NCBI GenBank assembly: GCA_902491415.1
Contig: CABUHP010000011.1
Span: 1 to 17,267, forward strand
DNA: 17,267 bases
Reading direction: 5' to 3'
From: an uncultured Collinsella sp.
Lineage (GTDB): Bacteria > Actinomycetota > Coriobacteriia > Coriobacteriales > Coriobacteriaceae
The position numbers were made by a program, and so were the translations under genes. Numbering within the stretch: the stretch's first letter is position 1; each line of letters opens with the position of its first letter. Positions 14,623 to 17,267 of the stretch are shown here, piece after piece. The notes under the pieces were generated by a model. It was not told the origin of the DNA, made no database searches, and saw only the letters and a program-made list of their open reading frames with translations.

Positions 14623-16293
14623 ATGTCTCAAGAAACCATCCGCGCGGCCGAGCGCGCCGCGGGACAGGTGAACGCCATGTCGACGTATGATCCGGACTCC
14701 GACCAGCTGCATGAGGAATGTGGCATTTTCGGCGTATGGGCGCCCGATCGCGACGTGGCTCGACTGACGTACTTTGGCCTGCGTGCGCTGCAGCACCGTG
14801 GCCAGGAATCGGCTGGAATCGCCGTGGGTGACGGCGGCACGGTTATGGTCCGCAAAGATCTGGGCCTGCTCGACCGCGTGTTCTCCAACGCCGACCTGTC
14901 GACGCTCTCCGGCCAGCTGGCCGTGGGTCATGTGCGCTACGGCACTGCCGGCGCCAAGAGCTGGGAAGCCTCTCAGCCGCACCTCTCTACCATCAATAGC
15001 GTCATTATCGCGCTCGCGCACAACGGCACCCTCGTCAACACCGACGAGCTGCGCCGTCAGCTGATCGAGCTGGGCGTGCCGTTCCTCTCCAATTCGGATT
15101 CCGAGGTCGCGACCAAGCTTATCGGCTACTTCACCCAGCGTACGGGCCACCTGCGCGAGGGTATTCGCAAGACCATGGAGCTCGTGCGCGGCGGCTACGC
15201 CATGACGCTCATCAACGAGCAGGCGCTCTACGCATTCCGCGATCCACACGGCATTCGCCCGCTCGTGCTGGGCAAGCTGGTGGACGAGGGTCTGGACCAG
15301 GCCGATGCCGCAGCCGTTTCGCAGCTGCCGTCGCAGGACGGCGCCGCGACGGTCGACTCCGCCGTCCGTGTCACGCGCGCCGGCGGCTGGGTCGTTGCTT
15401 CCGAGACCTGCGCACTCGACATCGTGGGTGCCGAGTACGTCCGTGACGTCCGTCCCGGCGAGATCTTGCGCATCAGCGCCGAGGGTCTGGTATCCGAGCA
15501 GGGCGTGCCTGCAGCCGAAGAGCCCGCCAACTGCATCTTTGAGCAGGTCTACTTTGCCCGCCCCGACTCCATCATGAACGGCAAGAGCGTCTATGCCTGC
15601 CGTTACGACATGGGTCGTCAGCTGGCACATGAGGAGCCTGTCGAGGCCGACCTGGTCATCGGCGTGCCCGACTCCGGCCTGCCGCCTGCGGAGGGGTATT
15701 CGCACGAGAGCGGTATTCCCTTTGGCGAGGGCCTTATCAAGAACCGCTACGTGGGCCGTACGTTTATCGAGCCTACGCAGGAGTTGCGCGCCATGGGCGT
15801 GCGTATGAAACTCAACCCGCTGCGCGACAACATCGAGGGCAAGCGCCTGGTCGTCATCGACGACTCCATCGTCCGCGGCACCACCATGGTGCAGCTCGTC
15901 AAGATGCTGCGCAACGCCGGCGCCAAGGAGATTCATATCCGCATCAACTCGCCCGAGGTCATCTGGCCGTGCTTCTACGGTATCGATACCGACGTGCAGT
16001 CGCAGCTTATCAGCGCCAACAAGACGGTCGACGAGATTTGCGAGTATATCGGCGCCGATTCGCTGGCCTTCCTTTCGGTCGAGGGCCTGCTTAAGGTCAT
16101 GCCCAAGGGCGGTTACTGCGATGCGTGCTTTACCGGCCGCTACCCCGTGGCGATTCCCGAGAGCTTTGGCCGCGACAAGTTTATGGAGGGCTTTAAGCCC
16201 CGCAACCTGGACAAGCCGCTGCACTTTGACGACGACGCCGTGATCGAGAAATACGACGACCGCAGCTGGGAAGAGGAGCACGGCGAGGCATAA
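14623..16293 (+). CDS. purF: amidophosphoribosyltransferase (PurF)
   Basis: 556-residue enzyme for the first step of de novo purine synthesis: PRPP plus glutamine to phosphoribosylamine. GAGGGG (14612-14617) lies five bases before the ATG. The N-terminal nucleophile of the glutaminase domain is Cys33 (EECGIFGVWAPD), so a 32-residue propeptide must be removed, longer than the 11 residues of Bacillus PurF. The PRPP loop is VVIDDSIVRGTTM (about 410-422). Cys304, Cys450, Cys499 and Cys502 (the last two in GYCDACFTGRYP) match the ligands of the Bacillus-type 4Fe-4S cluster, suggesting oxygen sensitivity. About 25-30 extra residues, rich in Ala and Asp, lie at 221-253 between HGIRPLVLGK and the WVVASETC strand. 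purM follows after a structured 157-base gap. Confidence 0.97.
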   Translation: MSQETIRAAERAAGQVNAMSTYDPDSDQLHEECGIFGVWAPDRDVARLTYFGLRALQHRGQESAGIAVGDGGTVMVRKDLGLLDRVFSNADLSTLSGQLAVGHVRYGTAGAKSWEASQPHLSTINSVIIALAHNGTLVNTDELRRQLIELGVPFLSNSDSEVATKLIGYFTQRTGHLREGIRKTMELVRGGYAMTLINEQALYAFRDPHGIRPLVLGKLVDEGLDQADAAAVSQLPSQDGAATVDSAVRVTRAGGWVVASETCALDIVGAEYVRDVRPGEILRISAEGLVSEQGVPAAEEPANCIFEQVYFARPDSIMNGKSVYACRYDMGRQLAHEEPVEADLVIGVPDSGLPPAEGYSHESGIPFGEGLIKNRYVGRTFIEPTQELRAMGVRMKLNPLRDNIEGKRLVVIDDSIVRGTTMVQLVKMLRNAGAKEIHIRINSPEVIWPCFYGIDTDVQSQLISANKTVDEICEYIGADSLAFLSVEGLLKVMPKGGYCDACFTGRYPVAIPESFGRDKFMEGFKPRNLDKPLHFDDDAVIEKYDDRSWEEEHGEA

Positions 16294-16337
16294 AACCTGC
16301 CATATGGGGACAGGTTTATTTTGGTAGGTTTTACCTG
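16293..16337 (+). other. overlapping alternative hairpins after purF
   Basis: AAACCTG (16293-16299) pairs with CAGGTTT (16311-16317), closing a loop that contains CCATATGG and followed by ATTTT. The same CAGGT can instead pair with ACCTG at 16333-16337, and GGTA-TACC (16323-16335) nests inside. A T-rich stretch (CTGTTTTG) follows. It could be a weak terminator or attenuator, or a dispersed repeat built around GGGGACAGGTTT. Confidence 0.4.
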
Positions 16338-16355
16338 CTGTTTTGTTGATATGAC

Positions 16356-16430
16356 GGCGCGTGCTGTTATGGCGCGCGCCGAAATGAACGCAACTATGAG
16401 CACCGTTTGGCGCCCGTGCGGCGCCACGGT
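16356..16430 (+). other. two strong hairpins upstream of purM
   Basis: Hairpin A: GGCGCGTGC (16356-16364) with GCGCGCGCC (16372-16380), nine pairs including one G-U. Hairpin B: ACCG-TT-TGGCGCC (16402-16414) with GGCGCCA-CGGT (16420-16430), eleven pairs with a TT bulge. Hairpin B ends eight bases before the purM ribosome binding site (AGGAAGG, 16439-16445). Neither has a T-run. Confidence 0.5.
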
Positions 16431-16450
16431 AGTGGGAGAGGAAGGCTCAG

Positions 16451-17267
16451 ATGAGCGACAGCAAGCATGTGACGTACGAGGACGCCGGCGTCGACACCGC
16501 CGAGGGCGGCCGCGCCGTCGACGCGATTAAGCAGATGGTCAAGGACACTAACCGTTCCGAGGTTATCGGTGGCATCGGTGGCTTTGGCGGCCTGTTCTCG
16601 GCCGCTGCGCTCAAGGATATGGAAGACCCGATCCTGATTAGCGGTACCGACGGCGTGGGCACCAAGCTCGTGCTCGCCCAGATCATGGACCGTCACGAGA
16701 CGGTTGGCCAGGACCTGGTCGCTATGTGCGTCAACGATATTCTGGCTTCGGGCGCCGAGCCGCTGTTCTTCCTGGACTACGTTGCCATCGGTCACATCGA
16801 GGCCGAGCACATGGCAAAGATTATCAAGGGTGTGGCCGACGGCTGCAAGCTCGCGGGCTGCGCGCTCGTGGGCGGTGAGATGGCCGAGCACCCGGGCGTC
16901 ATGGCTCCTGCCGACTACGACCTTGCCGGATTTACCGTGGGCGTCGTCGACCGTCCCAAGATGCTCGACCCCGCAAACGTCCGCCCGGGCGATGTGATCC
17001 TGGGCCTGCCTTCCACCGGCGTGCACTCCAACGGCTACTCGCTCGTGCGTAAGGTCATTGGCGTCGACGGCGTTAAGCCGGGCACGCCCGAGGCCGCCGC
17101 TAAGGCCGAGGAACTGAGCCGTCCGCTCGAGGAGCTCGACGGTGCTTCGCTGGCCGACGCCCTGCTGGCTCCCACGCGCATCTACGTCAAGCCGATTCTG
17201 GAGCTGCTGCGCGGCGGCGCCAACGTACACGCCATCGCCCACATCACCGGCGGCGGCATCACCGAGA
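16451..17267 (+). CDS. purM: phosphoribosylformylglycinamidine cyclo-ligase (PurM), 3' end outside window
   Basis: 272 residues are visible and no stop is reached. PurM (AIR synthetase) closes FGAM to AIR with ATP, upstream of the PurE step. Diagnostic motifs are all present: YEDAGVDTAEG at the N-terminus, ISGTDGVGTKL, CVNDILASGAEPLFFLDYVA, LVGGEMAEHPG, DVILGLPSTGVHSNGYSLV, TRIYVKPILELL and, near the window end, HITGGGITE. Usual length is about 340-350 residues, so roughly 75 are missing. AGGAAGG at 16439-16445 lies five bases before the ATG at 16451. It is co-directional with purF, 157 bases away, probably in one purine operon unless the structured gap terminates transcription. Confidence 0.97.
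   Translation, partial: MSDSKHVTYEDAGVDTAEGGRAVDAIKQMVKDTNRSEVIGGIGGFGGLFSAAALKDMEDPILISGTDGVGTKLVLAQIMDRHETVGQDLVAMCVNDILASGAEPLFFLDYVAIGHIEAEHMAKIIKGVADGCKLAGCALVGGEMAEHPGVMAPADYDLAGFTVGVVDRPKMLDPANVRPGDVILGLPSTGVHSNGYSLVRKVIGVDGVKPGTPEAAAKAEELSRPLEELDGASLADALLAPTRIYVKPILELLRGGANVHAIAHITGGGITE

Noticed and set aside
14530..16281. 583-residue open frame antisense to purF
   Set aside because: Same artefact; purF on the + strand has full family motifs and a ribosome binding site.
1..17267. CRISPR arrays, tRNA or rRNA genes, and insertion sequences
   Set aside because: No regularly spaced direct repeats, no tRNA cloverleaf or rRNA segments, and no transposase or integrase coding sequence were seen on either strand.

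Overview
The window looks like chromosomal DNA from a gut Coriobacteriia actinobacterium, most likely Collinsella. This is inferred from the high GC and strong GC-ending codon bias, the mix of mannose-class PTS genes with Clostridia-like PurE and PurF, and a very large mucin-type surface glycosidase. No rRNA or taxon marker is present, so genus level is inference.

Left part (59-2822): a complete mannose-family PTS operon with separate EIIA, EIIB, EIIC and EIID genes. It ends in a strong terminator. EIIC and EIID overlap by one base. The other three start codons are each preceded by a small hairpin. Next come a two-helix small membrane protein (3018-3344) and a MarR-type regulator (3413-3889). 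A 512-base gene-free stretch follows (3890-4401). It holds a perfect 15-bp inverted repeat with a nested palindrome, a cluster of TGGTA/TACCA motifs and a G8 tract.

Centre (4402-10815): one 2137-residue secreted protein. It has a signal peptide, a GH31 catalytic unit whose active-site motif resembles the alpha-N-acetylgalactosaminidase branch, FN3, CBM32/discoidin, dockerin-like, cohesin-like, Ig-like and FIVAR modules, and an IPNTG cell-wall sorting signal. A plausible reading is a wall-anchored enzyme that binds and trims mucin-type glycans. The nearby PTS could import a released sugar, but its substrate cannot be read from the sequence.

Right part: purE, a class B sortase and a degenerate MoaE-like gene run on the + strand up to a bidirectional terminator at 13046-13084. 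A CmpB-family membrane protein converges from the - strand. It is transcribed from a well-formed promoter in a divergent region shared with purF. purF (with a propeptide and Fe-S cysteines) is followed, after a spacer that can form three hairpins, by purM, which runs off the window end. The de novo purine genes are thus split into two groups with cell-surface genes between them. The sortase encoded 700 bases downstream of the GH31 protein is a candidate for anchoring it.
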